Shown here one piece after another: positions 63,905 to 64,000 of a DNA stretch of 64,000 bases. Origin of the DNA: Aurifilum marmelostoma (Eukaryota > Ascomycota > Sordariomycetes > Diaporthales > Cryphonectriaceae); assembly GCA_027559495.1 (NCBI GenBank), contig JAMXSV010000017.1:1426001-1490000 (forward strand), in the 5' to 3' direction. The notes under the pieces were generated by a model. That model searched no databases. It was given only the letters and a program-made list of their open reading frames with translations, and was not told the origin of the DNA. The position numbers and the translations under genes were made by a program. Each line of letters opens with the position of its first letter. Positions within the stretch are counted from its first letter, which is position 1.

Positions 63905-64000
63905 TCACCGAGCCTTACAAGCCTCGTCAAAGATCCACTGCCCAAGTCCAACGGTTCCGCGTGGTGGATATGCTTCGGAGCGGATGTCGTCAATGCTCAC
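63905..64000 (-). CDS. 3' end of an unidentified gene (partial)
   Basis: From the window edge an open minus-strand frame encodes 31 residues, including IDDIRSEAYPPRGTVGLG and QWIFDEACKAR, ending at TGA 63905-63907. The sequence is protein-like, but I cannot name a family. The edge bases on the minus strand are GTGAGC, so a splice site there could change the reading. Confidence 0.35.
   Translation of the reverse strand: MSIDDIRSEAYPPRGTVGLGQWIFDEACKAR

Overview
The window is nuclear DNA of a filamentous ascomycete, most likely a Sordariomycete. The evidence is fungal-specific families (fungal-type cytoplasmic dynein, DUF1774, Zn2Cys6 regulator, F-box-like/2EXR protein), secreted biomass enzymes (GH7 cellobiohydrolase, GMC oxidoreductase, short tyrosinase), small GT-AG introns of about 58-165 nt, polyglutamine transcription factors and pyrimidine-rich leaders. 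I cannot name genus or species from sequence alone. Exon models were built by hand; most spliced lengths are exact multiples of three.

Layout, left to right: non-secreted LysM protein (+, frameshifted); HD-domain cyanamide hydratase-like gene (-) divergent from ARV1 (+); V-ATPase subunit e (-); beta-hydroxyacid dehydrogenase (-) divergent from N-acetylglutamate synthase (+); a DUF1774 membrane protein (+); mitochondrial-type phosphopantetheinyl transferase (+); secreted GMC oxidoreductase (+); cytoplasmic dynein heavy chain (-, 13 kb); FAR1-type polyQ transcription factor (-, frameshifted); F-box-like protein (+); gamma-tubulin complex component 4 (-, frameshifted); senescence/spartin-domain protein (-); Zn2Cys6 polyQ transcription factor (+); an intron-containing tRNA-Arg(UCU) (-); GH7 cellobiohydrolase (-); short secreted tyrosinase (-); and the 3' end of an unidentified gene (-) at the right edge.

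Most genes are unrelated housekeeping functions: arginine synthesis, vacuolar acidification, ER sterol/GPI homeostasis, and microtubule motor and nucleation. The right third is more accessory, with a regulator and two secreted enzymes separated by long apparently non-coding stretches. There is no sign of a secondary-metabolite cluster, transposon or CRISPR-like array. The most notable signals are three genes that each carry one extra base in a mononucleotide run, an overlapping upstream ORF on the N-acetylglutamate synthase start, and recurrent GTAC-rich palindromes in intergenic DNA. I did not find a clearly new biological system.
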